NCBI RefSeq assembly: GCF_001598055.1
Contig: NZ_CP014844.1
Coordinates: forward strand, 868,001-932,000
Origin: Cupriavidus nantongensis
GTDB taxonomy: Bacteria > Pseudomonadota > Gammaproteobacteria > Burkholderiales > Burkholderiaceae
Direction: 5' to 3'
DNA length: 64,000 nucleotides
The translations under genes and the position numbers were made by a program. This document shows positions 8,931-17,970 of this stretch, in pieces. Positions within the stretch are counted from its first letter, which is position 1. Every line of letters begins with the position of its first letter. The notes under the pieces were generated by a model. The model had not been told where the DNA came from, searched no databases, and worked only from the letters and a program-made list of their open reading frames with translations.

Positions 8931-9839
8931 ATGACCAACGCTCTCTACCAGTCCTCCATCAACTCGCTGCCGCTGCTGGGCCACGGCAAGGTGCGCGACA
9001 ACTACGCCGTCGGCAACGACAAGCTGCTGATCGTCACCACCGACCGCCTGTCGGCGTTCGACGTCATCATGGGCGAGCCGATCCCCGACAAGGGCCGCGT
9101 GCTGAACCAGATGGCAAACTTCTGGTTCAAGAAGCTCGCCCACATCGTGCCGAACCACGAGACCGGCATCGCGCCCGAGACCGTGGTCGCCGCGGACGAG
9201 GTGGAGCAGGTCTGGGGCCGTGCGGTGGTGGTCAAGCGCCTGAAGCCGATCCTGGTCGAGGCGGTGGTGCGCGGCTATCTTGCCGGCAGCGGCTGGAAGG
9301 ACTACCAGGCCACCGGCAAGGTGTGCGGCATCGAGCTGCCGCCGGGCCTGCAGAACGCGCAGAAGCTGCCCGAGCCGATCTTCACGCCGGCGGCCAAGGC
9401 CGAGATGGGCGAGCACGACGAGAACATCTCGTTCGCCGAGGTCGAGGCGCGCATCGGCATCCCGCTGGCGCGCCAGATGCGCGAGATCTCGATCCGCCTG
9501 TACAAGGAAGCGGCCGAGTTCGCCGCCACGCGCGGCATTATCATCGCCGACACCAAGTTCGAGTTCGGCCTGGACGACAACGGCGTGCTGACGCTGATGG
9601 ACGAAGTGCTGACTGCCGACTCGTCGCGCTTCTGGCCGGCCGATTCGTACCAGGTGGGCACCAACCCGCCGTCGTTCGACAAGCAGTTCGTGCGCGACTG
9701 GCTCGAAGCCGTGCGCATCGACGGCAAGCCGTGGCCCAAGACCGCGCCGGCGCCGCAGCTGCCGGACGACGTGATCGAGAAGACCGCGGCGAAGTACCGC
9801 GAGGCGCTGACGCGGCTGACGGGTGAAGAGTTGAAGTAA
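8931..9839 (+). CDS. purC: Phosphoribosylaminoimidazole-succinocarboxamide (SAICAR) synthase
   Basis: Purine synthesis enzyme joining aspartate to CAIR with ATP use (302 aa). The N-terminal [29 protein letters not shown], the [10 protein letters not shown] and [12 protein letters not shown] motifs and the late [13 protein letters not shown] are diagnostic. The ATG at 8931 gives the family N-terminus; an ATG 48 bp upstream would add residues with no family support. It is the first of a purC-purE-purK run, with a REP-like element before purE. Confidence 0.96.
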   Translation: MTNALYQSSINSLPLLGHGKVRDNYAVGNDKLLIVTTDRLSAFDVIMGEPIPDKGRVLNQMANFWFKKLAHIVPNHETGIAPETVVAADEVEQVWGRAVVVKRLKPILVEAVVRGYLAGSGWKDYQATGKVCGIELPPGLQNAQKLPEPIFTPAAKAEMGEHDENISFAEVEARIGIPLARQMREISIRLYKEAAEFAATRGIIIADTKFEFGLDDNGVLTLMDEVLTADSSRFWPADSYQVGTNPPSFDKQFVRDWLEAVRIDGKPWPKTAPAPQLPDDVIEKTAAKYREALTRLTGEELK

Positions 9840-9870
9840 TTTCGTTGCCACTGGCTTTCAACAGCCAACG

Positions 9871-9998
9871 GTGTTCCCCTCTCCCCTCATGGGGAGAGGG
9901 CAGGGTGAGGGGTGGTTTGGCAAGGCACCACGCGTCGAGAGCCGCCAGGCCCTCACCCCCACCCCTCTCCCGCCAGCGGGAGAGGGGAGCAAACCAGC
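9871..9998 (+). repeat. REP-like composite element, copy A
   Basis: About 128 bp made of two hairpins (CCCCTCTCCCCTCATGGGG-type on the left, CTCCCGCCAGCGGGAG on the right) joined by a conserved spacer (GGTTTGGCAAGGCACCACGC). Nearly the same sequence appears in opposite orientation at 17819-17948. It sits between purC and purE and ends about 11 nt before the purE start codon. Confidence 0.85.
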
Positions 9999-10009
9999 AA
10001 GGATCAAAC

Positions 10010-10507
10010 GTGAGCAAGCAAGATAAGCCATTGGTCGGCGTCGTCATGGGCAGCAGCTCCGACTGGGACGTGATGCAGCACGCCGTGGCGATGCTGAAGG
10101 ATTTCGGCGTGCCGTTCGAAGCCCAGGTGGTGTCCGCGCACCGCATGGCCGACGACATGTTCCGCTATGCCGAAAGCGCGCGCAGCCGCGGCCTGCGTGC
10201 CATCATCGCCGGTGCCGGCGGAGCCGCGCACCTGCCCGGCATGATCGCCGCCAAGACCATCGTGCCGGTGTTCGGCGTGCCGGTGCCGTCGAAGTACCTG
10301 CGCGGCGAGGACTCGCTGCTGTCGATCGTGCAGATGCCCAAGGGCGTGCCGGTGGCCACCTTCGCCATCGGCGAAGCGGGCGCGGCCAACGCCGCGCTAC
10401 ATGCGATCGCCACGCTGGCCGCTACCGACGACGCGCTGGCTGCCGCGCTGGAAGCGTTCCGCGCGAAGCAGACCGAAGCCGCGCGCGCGATGACCTTGCC
10501 GCTGTAA
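10010..10507 (+). CDS. purE: N5-carboxyaminoimidazole ribonucleotide mutase (class I PurE)
   Basis: Converts N5-CAIR to CAIR (165 aa). The signature [14 protein letters not shown], the [10 protein letters not shown] histidine motif, the [11 protein letters not shown] loop and the [17 protein letters not shown] block are all present. The start is taken as GTG at 10010, which places [11 protein letters not shown] at the N-terminus; upstream codons translate the REP-like element and have no family match. The AAGGA Shine-Dalgarno lies directly after the REP hairpin, so that hairpin may influence translation. Confidence 0.95.
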   Translation: MSKQDKPLVGVVMGSSSDWDVMQHAVAMLKDFGVPFEAQVVSAHRMADDMFRYAESARSRGLRAIIAGAGGAAHLPGMIAAKTIVPVFGVPVPSKYLRGEDSLLSIVQMPKGVPVATFAIGEAGAANAALHAIATLAATDDALAAALEAFRAKQTEAARAMTLPL

Positions 10508-10548
10508 TGCCGCCGCTGTAACCCTCCGGACCCACACGGAACCGAGCA

Positions 10549-11793
10549 ATGCCTACCGATATCCATCCCCACCTCTCCGAAGCCCACACGCCGGAATCGC
10601 GCGCCGAATTCGGCGTCGACCGTCCCGACGCGCCCATCCTGCCCGGCGCGTGGCTGGGCATGCTGGGCGGCGGCCAGCTCGGCCGCATGTTCACGCATGC
10701 GGCGCAGGCGATGGGCTATCGCGTGTGCGTGCTCGACCCGGACCAGGACAGCCCGGCGGGCGTGGTCGCCGACAAGCATATCTGCGCCCAGTACACCGAC
10801 GAGGCCGCGCTGGCCGAGATGGGCAAGCTGTGCCAGGCGGTCAGCACCGAGTTCGAGAACGTGCCGTCGCTGTCGCTGGACCGGCTCGAGCAGCTGGGCG
10901 CGTTCGTCGCGCCACGCGGCTACTGCGTGTCGATCGCGCAGAACCGCATCGGCGAGAAGAAATTCTTTGCCGCCTGCGCCGAGCGCACCGGCGTGCCGAC
11001 GGCGCCGCACTGGGTGATCCAGCACGACGCCGACGTCGACCAGCTGCCCGACCACGTGCTGCCCGGCATCCTCAAGACCGCGCGCATGGGCTACGACGGC
11101 AAGGGCCAGGCGCGCGTGAAGACGCGCGACGACGTGCGCGCCGCGTGGAAGGCGATGCAGCACGTGCCGTGCGTGCTGGAGCGGATGCTGCCGCTGGCGT
11201 ACGAGGTGTCGGTGCTGGCCGCGCGCGGCGCGGACGGCGCCACCGCGACCTGGCCGCTGGCCGAGAACGTGCACCGCGACGGCATCCTGTTCTCGACCCA
11301 GATGCCGTCTACCAGCGTCTCGCCCGAGATCGCCGAGCGCGCCCGCGCCGCCGCCGCCGCCATCGCCACCGAGATGGGCTATGTCGGCGTGCTGTGCATC
11401 GAGTTCTTCGTGCTGACCGATGGCTCGCTGGTCGCCAACGAAATGGCGCCGCGCCCGCACAATTCCGGCCATATCACCATGGACGCGTGCGAGACCAGCC
11501 AGTTCGAGCAGCAGGTGCGCGCCATGGCGCGGCTGCCGCTGGGCAGTACGCGCCAGCATTCGGCCGGCAAGATGCTGAACCTGCTGGGCGACGTGTGGTT
11601 CGAATTCGGCCTGGAACGCACCCCGGCCTGGGACGAGGTGGTGGCGCAACCCGGCGCCAAGCTGCACCTGTACGGCAAGAGCGATGCGCGCCCGTCGCGC
11701 AAGATGGGGCACGTCAACTGTATCGGCGAGCATGCCGAGGCCGCCGACGCGGCCTTCACCGCGGCCGCGCAGGCGCTGCATATCCCGCTCTGA
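10549..11793 (+). CDS. purK: N5-carboxyaminoimidazole ribonucleotide synthase
   Basis: ATP-grasp enzyme making N5-CAIR from AIR, bicarbonate and ATP; its product goes to PurE encoded just upstream. The 414-aa protein begins with a roughly 28-residue extension before the family start [18 protein letters not shown]-grasp features include [15 protein letters not shown] and [25 protein letters not shown] (metal and substrate site), and a C-terminal MGHVNCIG domain. The distance to purE is 41 bp and to the next gene 18 bp, which suggests one operon. Confidence 0.95.
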   Translation: MPTDIHPHLSEAHTPESRAEFGVDRPDAPILPGAWLGMLGGGQLGRMFTHAAQAMGYRVCVLDPDQDSPAGVVADKHICAQYTDEAALAEMGKLCQAVSTEFENVPSLSLDRLEQLGAFVAPRGYCVSIAQNRIGEKKFFAACAERTGVPTAPHWVIQHDADVDQLPDHVLPGILKTARMGYDGKGQARVKTRDDVRAAWKAMQHVPCVLERMLPLAYEVSVLAARGADGATATWPLAENVHRDGILFSTQMPSTSVSPEIAERARAAAAAIATEMGYVGVLCIEFFVLTDGSLVANEMAPRPHNSGHITMDACETSQFEQQVRAMARLPLGSTRQHSAGKMLNLLGDVWFEFGLERTPAWDEVVAQPGAKLHLYGKSDARPSRKMGHVNCIGEHAEAADAAFTAAAQALHIPL

Positions 11794-11811
11794 GTGGACC
11801 CAAGGAACACC

Positions 11812-12801
11812 ATGTCGCCGCGCACGCCCACGGCCGCCGAACTGGATGAAGCCGTCCGCCTGCTCGAGGCCGGGCAACTGGTCGCCTTCCCGACCGAGAC
11901 CGTCTACGGCCTTGGCGCCGATGCCGAGAACCCCGCGGCGGTCGGCCGCATCTTCGCGCTCAAGGGCCGGCCGTCGAACCATCCGGTGATCGTGCACGTG
12001 GTCGACGGTGCCGACATCGGCTACTGGACCGACGACGTGCCCGCGGCCGCGCAGCAGCTGATCGACGCGTTCTGGCCCGGCCCGCTGACGCTGATCCTGA
12101 AGCGCGCCGCGCATATCGACGCCGCCGTCGCCGGCGGGCAGGACAGCATCGGCCTGCGCTGCCCGTCGCATCCGGTGGCGCAGGCGCTGCTGTCGCGCTT
12201 CAAGCGCGGCCGTGGCGGCATCGCCGCGCCTTCCGCCAACAAGTTCGGCCAGGTCAGCCCGACCACCGCGCAGCATGTGCGCGAGGAATTCGGCGACGCG
12301 GTCTACGTGCTGGAGGGCGATGGCGTCGAGGTCGGCATCGAATCGACCATCGTCGACCTGTCGCGGCTGGACCAGGGCGTCGGCCCGGTGCTGCTGCGCC
12401 CGGGCGCGGTCACGGTGGGAATGCTGGCGCAGGTGCTGGGCGAGGCCCCGCTGCCGCCGGACGCCGCCGCGCCGCGCGCATCGGGCACGCTGAAGGCCCA
12501 CTACGCACCGCACACGCCGCTGCTGCTGGCCGATGCCCAGGCCGCCGCCGCGCGCCTGGAGGCGCTGCCGGCGGATGCCCGCGTGGCATGGGTCGGGCGC
12601 GCGCCGCTGGCGGACCAGCGCTGCACCTGGGTGCAGGCGCCTGGCGATGCCGCAGCCTATGCGCAGGAGCTGTATAGGCTGCTGCGCAAGCTCGACCGGC
12701 AGGGGTATACGCAGCTGGTGTTCGAGGTGTTGCCGGAGGGGCAGGACTGGGCCGGGGTAAGGGACCGGCTGGAGCGGGCGGCGGCGGCGTTTGGGGGGTA
12801 G
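11812..12801 (+). CDS. tsaC: L-threonylcarbamoyladenylate synthase (Sua5/YrdC type)
   Basis: First enzyme of tRNA t6A synthesis: makes threonylcarbamoyl-AMP from threonine, bicarbonate and ATP. The YrdC domain covers about residues 10-200 (VAFPTETVYGLGADA, FALKGRPSNHPVIVHV, CPSHPVAQALL, APSANKFGQVSPT). A C-terminal Sua5 domain follows a linker containing SGTLKAHYAPHTP, giving 329 aa, so this is the long Sua5 form. The ATG at 11812 has AAGGA upstream; a GTG six codons earlier overlaps the purK stop. TsaE, another t6A enzyme, is encoded at 39.6 kb. Confidence 0.93.
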   Translation: MSPRTPTAAELDEAVRLLEAGQLVAFPTETVYGLGADAENPAAVGRIFALKGRPSNHPVIVHVVDGADIGYWTDDVPAAAQQLIDAFWPGPLTLILKRAAHIDAAVAGGQDSIGLRCPSHPVAQALLSRFKRGRGGIAAPSANKFGQVSPTTAQHVREEFGDAVYVLEGDGVEVGIESTIVDLSRLDQGVGPVLLRPGAVTVGMLAQVLGEAPLPPDAAAPRASGTLKAHYAPHTPLLLADAQAAAARLEALPADARVAWVGRAPLADQRCTWVQAPGDAAAYAQELYRLLRKLDRQGYTQLVFEVLPEGQDWAGVRDRLERAAAAFGG

Positions 12802-12845
12802 GGCGGGACGGTGGTTTGCTTGGGGGATTACTTCGTTGAAGCTTC

Positions 12846-12982
12846 GGCCCTCTCCCCCACCCCTCTCCCGCAAGCGGGCGAGGGGAGCGATTGCGAGGGA
12901 TGTCGGCAAGCTCCAACGCTCTCGCATACCAGCGTTTTGCTCCCCTCTCCCGCCTGCGGGAGAGGGGTCGGGGGAGAGGGCC
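12846..12982. repeat. REP-like inverted pair, copy B
   Basis: Two head-to-head units whose outer parts are complementary (GGCCCTCTCCCC at the left end, GGGGAGAGGGCC at the right), each with an inner hairpin of the CTCCCGC..GCGGGAG type. It lies between the convergent genes tsaC and azlD and could work as a bidirectional terminator or RNA-protection element. It belongs to the same family as copies A, C and D. Confidence 0.8.
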
Positions 12983-13011
12983 GGCGTGTGCCAAGCACGC
13001 CTGCGTCAACA

Positions 13012-13338
13012 TTACCCCCCCAACAACCGCAACGCCGTATACACCGCCATCCCCACCGCAATCATCCCCACCATCTTCCTGGTCACCAGGTAGAACACCG
13101 TCGCGGCCACGCCCGCCATCAGCTTGTAGTTCGACAACGCCACGGTGAAATGCCCCTGCCAGGTCATCAGGTCCGGCAGGATGATGGCGGCCAGCGCCGC
13201 TGCCGGCGCATAGCGCAGCGCGCGCTGGATGCGGTCCGGCACGGTGATGTGTTCGCCCGCCATCAGAAACAGCGCGCGCGTGATCACAGTGACCACCGCC
13301 ATGCCGACGAGCGCGATCCAGACTTCGGTATGGCTCAT
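13012..13338 (-). CDS. azlD: AzlD-family branched-chain amino acid export subunit
   Basis: Small inner-membrane protein (108 aa) with about four hydrophobic segments (residues 5-25, 40-57, 68-86, 88-106) and the family features RALFLMAGE and RYAPAAALAAIILPDL. It is the partner of the AzlC permease: the ATG of azlD overlaps the TGA of azlC by 4 bp, indicating translational coupling. AzlCD pairs export branched-chain amino acids or their analogues. The start at 13338 is fixed by this overlap. Confidence 0.88.
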   Translation of the reverse strand: MSHTEVWIALVGMAVVTVITRALFLMAGEHITVPDRIQRALRYAPAAALAAIILPDLMTWQGHFTVALSNYKLMAGVAATVFYLVTRKMVGMIAVGMAVYTALRLLGG

Positions 13339-14159
13339 GCGCGGTCTCCCGGAAGGTCGGCAGGCTCGGCCCCCGGCTTGGGCAGCGGCGCCTGCTTGCG
13401 CCGCTGGATGCCGCGCAGCGCCGCGCGCGCGGCCAGTTCGTCGCTGGCCATGCCGGCGGCGATCGCGCCGACCACGGCCACTACCAGCCCGAGCCGGTAC
13501 GGCAGGTCGAAGCACAGCAGCGCCAGCACCGCGGAGATCACCACCGCCATCAGCGTCGAGCGCGAGTTGATGGTGGCGATCATCACCGGGATCAGCGCCA
13601 TGGTGCCGGCCAGCCCCAGGCCCCAGCTGTCGGGGAACAGGCTGGCCAGCACGATGCCGATGATCGACGACACCTGCCACATGCAGAAGTTGGTCAGCGC
13701 CATGCCCCAGAAGTAGCCTTCCTTGCCAGGCTCATAGCCGGGCGTGCTGTACTTCTGCAGGAAGTAGACGAAGTGCAGGTCGCCGTTGAAGAAGCCCAGC
13801 ACCGTGCGCCGCGCCAGCGTCAGGTAGCTGAAATGCGGCTGCATGCCAGCGCTGAAGATGACGAAGCGCAGGTTGACCATGGCCGCGGTCAGCCAGATGG
13901 TCCACAGCGGCAGCCCCGCGGCGAACAGCGGCAGCACCGCCAGCTGCGCCGAGCCGGCGTAGACCAGCAGCGACATGCCGATGGCCTCGGGCACGGTCAG
14001 CACGGATTTGCTCATGGCCACGCCGGTGACCAGGCCCCAGGAAAATACCGCGGGCAGGGACGGGGCAAAGCGGCGCGCGCCGTCGATAAAGCCGGCGCGT
14101 TCGGCCGGTGCGAAGCGATGCCAGAGGCGCAACCACACCGGGGGTTGTCGGGAAGTCAT
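13335..14159 (-). CDS. azlC: AzlC-family amino acid exporter permease
   Basis: Inner-membrane permease (274 aa) with hydrophobic segments throughout and the AzlC signatures FIDGARRFAPSLPAVFSWGLV and YAGSAQLAVLPLF. The ATG at 14159 starts MTSRQPPVW, placing the conserved body at the usual distance; the further open frame of 26 codons is Pro/Gly-rich and looks untranslated. A TATAAT -10 and a palindrome across the -35 lie upstream, so the azlCD transcript probably has a leader of about 80 nt and is repressor-controlled. Confidence 0.88.
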   Translation of the reverse strand: MTSRQPPVWLRLWHRFAPAERAGFIDGARRFAPSLPAVFSWGLVTGVAMSKSVLTVPEAIGMSLLVYAGSAQLAVLPLFAAGLPLWTIWLTAAMVNLRFVIFSAGMQPHFSYLTLARRTVLGFFNGDLHFVYFLQKYSTPGYEPGKEGYFWGMALTNFCMWQVSSIIGIVLASLFPDSWGLGLAGTMALIPVMIATINSRSTLMAVVISAVLALLCFDLPYRLGLVVAVVGAIAAGMASDELAARAALRGIQRRKQAPLPKPGAEPADLPGDRA

Positions 14160-14243
14160 GTCAGAGGAAGCGGGGGCGATGCGGCCCGGGGCCGCAGGCC
14201 GGCCCGGAAGGCTGCCGCCGCAGGACGCGGCCGGCACCCTGGC

Positions 14244-14282
14244 ATTATAGGGTGGGATGGCGGCCTGGTAAGCGAGCGCTTA
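14244..14282 (-). promoter_or_regulatory. azlCD promoter with operator palindrome across the -35
   Basis: On the minus strand a perfect -10 hexamer TATAAT (14249-14244) is preceded by 17 bp and a weak -35 CTTACC (14272-14267). A 14-bp palindrome, TAAGCGAGCGCTTA (14269-14282), overlaps the -35, the classic place for a repressor. Its regulator is not encoded next to it. Confidence 0.55.
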
Positions 14283-14356
14283 ACAAAATGCCGCCGCGGC
14301 GTTGGCGGCAGGCCACGGCGCCGCGCCGCGGAACGGCCGCAGCGGCCGCATCGGCA

Positions 14357-15988
14357 TCAGTGCGCCCCGCGGTACACCCACTGCAGCAGCGCGTCGTGCG
14401 CCTCCTGCGCCTGCGCGGCGTTGGCATGGTTGATCATGCTGACCACCACGTAGCGGCCGCCCTCGGCGGCATCGACGTAGCCGGCCAGCGCACGCACATC
14501 GGCCAGCGTGCCGGTCTTCAGGTAGCCGCTGCCGGCCGCGCTGGCGCGGGTCAGGCGGTTGCGCAGCGTGCCGTCGACGCCCAGCACCGGCAGCGAGTCG
14601 ATCAGCACCGGCCCGACCGGGCTGGCCGCGGCCTGCTGCAGCAGCCGCGCCATGTCATAGGCGCTGATGCGTTCCGCGCGCGACAGGCCCGAGCCGTTGT
14701 CGAGCACCAGCCCCGGCATGTCCAGCCCCTGCCGCGCCAGCCAGCGCTGCACCACGCGGATCGAGCGCCCGGTGCTGGCGGGTCCGCCGCGGTCGATCTC
14801 GGCGCCGACGGTCAGGAACAGCTGCCGCGCCATCACGTTGTTCGAGAACTTGTTGATGTCGCGCACGATGTCGGCCAGCGGCAGGCCGTAATGGCGCGCC
14901 AGCAGCACCGCGCCGCGCGGCACCTTGCCGCTGCGCAGCGCCGGCAGCCGGGCAAAGCGCCCGCCGGCGCGCTGCCACTCGGCGACAAAGCCGCCCCAGG
15001 TGAATTCCGCATGCGACAGCGTGGCGATATTGAGCACGTGCTCGCCGCAGTCGCTGGAATAGTCGCCCGAGAACGAGGCCAGCACGGTGCCGTCGGCCTG
15101 CGGCAGCACGGTCGGGCTGGCGCTGCTCTGCCAGTCGCCGCAGCGGCCGTTGGTCAGCGTGAGGCGGTTGTCCAGCTTCAGCTGCGCCAGTTCCGGCGTG
15201 ACGCTGACCGCCACGGTCTGCGAGGCCGGGTCCGGCGTCAGCGTGAACGACAGCGTCTTGAACGCGTACAGCAGCGCATCGGGGCCGACGTTGTAGGCAC
15301 GCTGCACCTCGCCGTCGATGGTGCCGTTGCTGTCCAGGCCATCGGCGAAGTAGCTGCGGTCCAGCACCAGGTCGCCGTTGATGGTATTGGCGCCAGCGGC
15401 GCGCGCCCGCGCCACCAGCTTGGCCATTTCCTCGGGCACCAGCTTGGGATCGCCATGGCCGCGCAGGTAGACGTTGCCGTTGACGGTGCCGTCGAAGCCG
15501 GGCTGCGCGTCGGCGTAGAGCGAGGTCTGCCAGCGGTAGTCAGGCCCGAGCAGCTGCAGGCCGGCGAAGGTGGTGACCAGCTTCATGGTCGACGCCGGGT
15601 TCATCGGCAGCTGCGCGTTCCAGCTCGCGCGCGCGGTGCTGTCGCCCAGCCGCACCACGTAGAAGCTGGCCGCCGCGGCCGGCACCCCGGCGCGGCGCAG
15701 CGCCGCGGCCACCGGGGCAGGCACGCCGGCGCTGAGCAGCGCCGGATCGGCGGTGGCTTTGGTCGTGGCCTTGGCCACTTTGCCGGCTTTCGGCGCTTTG
15801 GCGGGCTTGGTCGCCTTGGCCGCCTTGGCCGCCTTGGCGGGCGGCTTGGCGTAGGCCGGTGTCAGTGCCGGGCCGCCGGCCAGCAGCACGGCGGCAAGGA
15901 GGGGCGAGAGCAGCGGCGACAGGCGGCGCAGCAGCGCGCCGGGTCGCGCTGCGGTGGGCGCGGCGAGGGTTCTTGGCATGGCGGCCAT
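14357..15988 (-). CDS. dacB: D-alanyl-D-alanine carboxypeptidase/endopeptidase (PBP4, class C low-mass PBP)
   Basis: Periplasmic penicillin-binding protein (543 aa) that trims or cleaves peptide cross-links in peptidoglycan. All three serine-hydrolase motifs are present: SxxK as STMK at about residues 133-136, SxN as SNN in INKFSNNVMARQ, and KTG in GYLKTGTLADV. After the signal peptide (cleavage near AYA at residue 47) comes a 30-residue tract of Lys, Ala and Pro that is unusual for the family and may bind anionic wall polymer or simply tether the domain. Met4 is an alternative start. Confidence 0.93.
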   Translation of the reverse strand: MAAMPRTLAAPTAARPGALLRRLSPLLSPLLAAVLLAGGPALTPAYAKPPAKAAKAAKATKPAKAPKAGKVAKATTKATADPALLSAGVPAPVAAALRRAGVPAAAASFYVVRLGDSTARASWNAQLPMNPASTMKLVTTFAGLQLLGPDYRWQTSLYADAQPGFDGTVNGNVYLRGHGDPKLVPEEMAKLVARARAAGANTINGDLVLDRSYFADGLDSNGTIDGEVQRAYNVGPDALLYAFKTLSFTLTPDPASQTVAVSVTPELAQLKLDNRLTLTNGRCGDWQSSASPTVLPQADGTVLASFSGDYSSDCGEHVLNIATLSHAEFTWGGFVAEWQRAGGRFARLPALRSGKVPRGAVLLARHYGLPLADIVRDINKFSNNVMARQLFLTVGAEIDRGGPASTGRSIRVVQRWLARQGLDMPGLVLDNGSGLSRAERISAYDMARLLQQAAASPVGPVLIDSLPVLGVDGTLRNRLTRASAAGSGYLKTGTLADVRALAGYVDAAEGGRYVVVSMINHANAAQAQEAHDALLQWVYRGAH

Positions 15989-16039
15989 GTTAACGCATGG
16001 CCGCCCGCAAGCGGATGACAGTTGCGACGGCGCGGCGGT

Positions 16040-16627
16040 TCAGCCGGCGCGCGGCGGGCCCAGCCGTGCCAGCAGCGCTTTCAGCGTGGCCTGTTCGGCA
16101 TCGCTGAGCGCCGAGCTGACGTGGGCGTCGTGCGCCTGCACCGCCTGCGTCGCGGCTTCCAGCGTGCGCCGTCCGGCCGGGGTCAGCACCAGGCTGTAGG
16201 CGCGCCGGTCGCCCGCGGCGGGGCGCCGCGCCACCAGCTTCATCGCTTCGAGCGCATCCACCAGCAGCACCGCGCCCGAGCGCGCGATGCCCAGGATCTG
16301 CGCCAGCTCGGTCAGCTTCAGGTGCGGGTTGCGCGAGATGATCACCAGCGCCGAAAAGCGCGGCGGGGTGATCTGCCACTGCGCCAGCGATTGCACGAAG
16401 TCTTCGTAGATGCGGATCTGCGCGCGGCGGATGGCGTAGCCGACCAGGTTGTCGAGCACGCCGTAGTCGATGTTCGGCACATGCGGGTCGAAGCCGCCAT
16501 CGGCACCGTCGCCGGCGGCCGGGTCGGGCGCCAGCGCATCGCGCGTCCTGCGCCGCGCGGGGGCTGCGGCGGTGCGGGCCCGCCGCGCGGGGGTGGCGGG
16601 CGGTGTGGCGGATGCGTCGGGAATCAT
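16040..16627 (-). CDS. MarR-family transcriptional regulator
   Basis: Winged-helix regulator (195 aa). The MarR core occupies about residues 55-190: FSALVIISRNPHLKLTELAQILG, the recognition helix SGAVLLVDALEAMKLV, and the wing RRPAAGDRRAYSLVLTPAG. The first 45 residues are Ala/Pro/Arg-rich and probably disordered. Its start overlaps the stop of the upstream ABC binding-protein gene by 4 bp, so it is translated with that gene and most likely regulates the monooxygenase/binding-protein unit. MarR proteins usually respond to aromatic ligands, consistent with the neighbouring flavin monooxygenase. Confidence 0.88.
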   Translation of the reverse strand: MIPDASATPPATPARRARTAAAPARRRTRDALAPDPAAGDGADGGFDPHVPNIDYGVLDNLVGYAIRRAQIRIYEDFVQSLAQWQITPPRFSALVIISRNPHLKLTELAQILGIARSGAVLLVDALEAMKLVARRPAAGDRRAYSLVLTPAGRRTLEAATQAVQAHDAHVSSALSDAEQATLKALLARLGPPRAG

Positions 16628-17775
16628 TTGAGCAGTTTCCAGTTGCCGTTCTCTATTGTCACCATAACCCGGCCACGCTGGTCAAAGCCATAGTGGTCTT
16701 GCGCACTGAAGTTCAGCACCCCGTGCGAGACCACGATGTCGCGCTCGGTTTCCAGCGCGTGGCGCAGCGCCTGGCGGAAGGCCGGCGTGCCGGGGCGGGC
16801 CTGCCTCAGCGCCACCGGCACGATGCGCTCCAGCACCAGCCCGGCATCGTAGGCATGGGCGCCGAACTGCGTGCGGGTCTCGGCCCCGTACTGCTTTTCA
16901 TAGCGGGTGACGTAGTCCAGCCCGGGCTTGCGCACCGGGTCGCCGGCGGGCAGCTGCTCCGGCACGATCACCGGGCCGGCGGGCAGGATCGCGCCGTTGA
17001 CCAGGCGTCCGCCGATGCGGATCAGGTCCCTGGTGGCCGCGCCGTGGGTCTGGTAGAGGGTGCCGCCATAGCCGCGCTCGCGCAGCGTGGTATGCGGCAG
17101 CGCCGCGCCGGTGCCGGCGCCGGCGATCAGGATGGCATCGGGCCTGGCAGCGATCAGCTTGAGCGCCTGCGCGGTCACGCTGGTGTCGGCGCGGCCGTAG
17201 CGCTCGGTGGCGATCAGGCGGATGCCGTTGGCGCCGGCGGCGGCGGTGAAATCCTTCAGCCAGGTCTCGCCATAGGCATCGGCAAAGCCGATAAAACCGA
17301 TGGTCTTGACGCCCTGGTTCTTGGCGGTGGCCGCCACCGCATTGGCCATCAGCCGCACCGGCTGCGCCAGCCGGAAGGTCCATGCGCCGCGCCCGGGCTT
17401 CAGTTCGATCGGCGAAAACGCCAGCTGCACGGTCTGGGCTTCGTCGGCGACCTCGGCAATCGCGATCGACGGCGCCACCGCGGACGAGCCCAGGATGATG
17501 TCGACCTTGTCCTCGGCGACGAAGCGGCGCGCCGCCTTGGCGCCCTGGGTCGGATCGGAGGCATCGTCCAGCACGATGTAGCGCACCGGCTCGCCGCCGA
17601 TCCGCTGCGGCAGGTAGGCCAGCGAGTTTTTCTGCGGGATGCCGAGCGAAGCGGACGGGCCGGTGGTCGACAGGCTGACGCCGACGGTGATGTCGGCGAG
17701 GGCGGTGGTGGCGGTGAAGGCCAGCAGGACGGCCAGCGCGAGGCGTGTGAGGTCGGTCGGGGTTCGGGATGCCAT
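16624..17775 (-). CDS. ABC-transporter substrate-binding protein (LivK/HAAT family)
   Basis: Periplasmic binding protein (383 aa) of the branched-chain/aromatic-acid type. A signal peptide ends near TALA-D at about residue 26. The start of the mature protein, ITVGVSLSTTGPSASLG, is typical of the family, as are VLDDASDPTQGAKAARRF and GSSAVAPS. The ATG at 17775 is preceded by GAGACAAC; upstream codons run into a REP-like element. No permease or ATPase genes are adjacent, so it must use subunits encoded elsewhere. In this context the ligand is likely to be an aromatic acid used by the neighbouring monooxygenase (inference). Confidence 0.9.
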   Translation of the reverse strand: MASRTPTDLTRLALAVLLAFTATTALADITVGVSLSTTGPSASLGIPQKNSLAYLPQRIGGEPVRYIVLDDASDPTQGAKAARRFVAEDKVDIILGSSAVAPSIAIAEVADEAQTVQLAFSPIELKPGRGAWTFRLAQPVRLMANAVAATAKNQGVKTIGFIGFADAYGETWLKDFTAAAGANGIRLIATERYGRADTSVTAQALKLIAARPDAILIAGAGTGAALPHTTLRERGYGGTLYQTHGAATRDLIRIGGRLVNGAILPAGPVIVPEQLPAGDPVRKPGLDYVTRYEKQYGAETRTQFGAHAYDAGLVLERIVPVALRQARPGTPAFRQALRHALETERDIVVSHGVLNFSAQDHYGFDQRGRVMVTIENGNWKLLK

Positions 17776-17818
17776 GGTTGTCTCCTCGGTCTGAATGATC
17801 TTATGCGTTTTCCATCCC

Positions 17819-17948
17819 GCTGGTTTGCTCCCCTCTCCCGCATGCGGGAGAGGGGCCGGGGGTGAGGGCAGGGAGGCTCTCGATGCGTGGTGCCTTGCCA
17901 AACCACCCCTCACCCTGCCCTCTCCCCATGAGGGGAGAGGGAAACACC
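17819..17948 (-). repeat. REP-like composite element, copy C (inverted relative to copy A)
   Basis: About 130 bp, almost the reverse complement of the element at 9871-9998, including both hairpins and the central spacer. It lies within the probable monooxygenase/binding-protein operon, in the 195-bp gap, and could modulate the relative mRNA levels of the two genes. Confidence 0.85.
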
Positions 17949-17970
17949 CTCGGCAGAAGTAAACGTATCG

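Noticed and set aside
10165..12927. A 920-codon open frame antisense to purE, purK and tsaC.
   Set aside because: It is created by the high GC at third positions of the real genes; the translation is His/Arg/Gln-rich with no domain and it runs through three well-identified genes.
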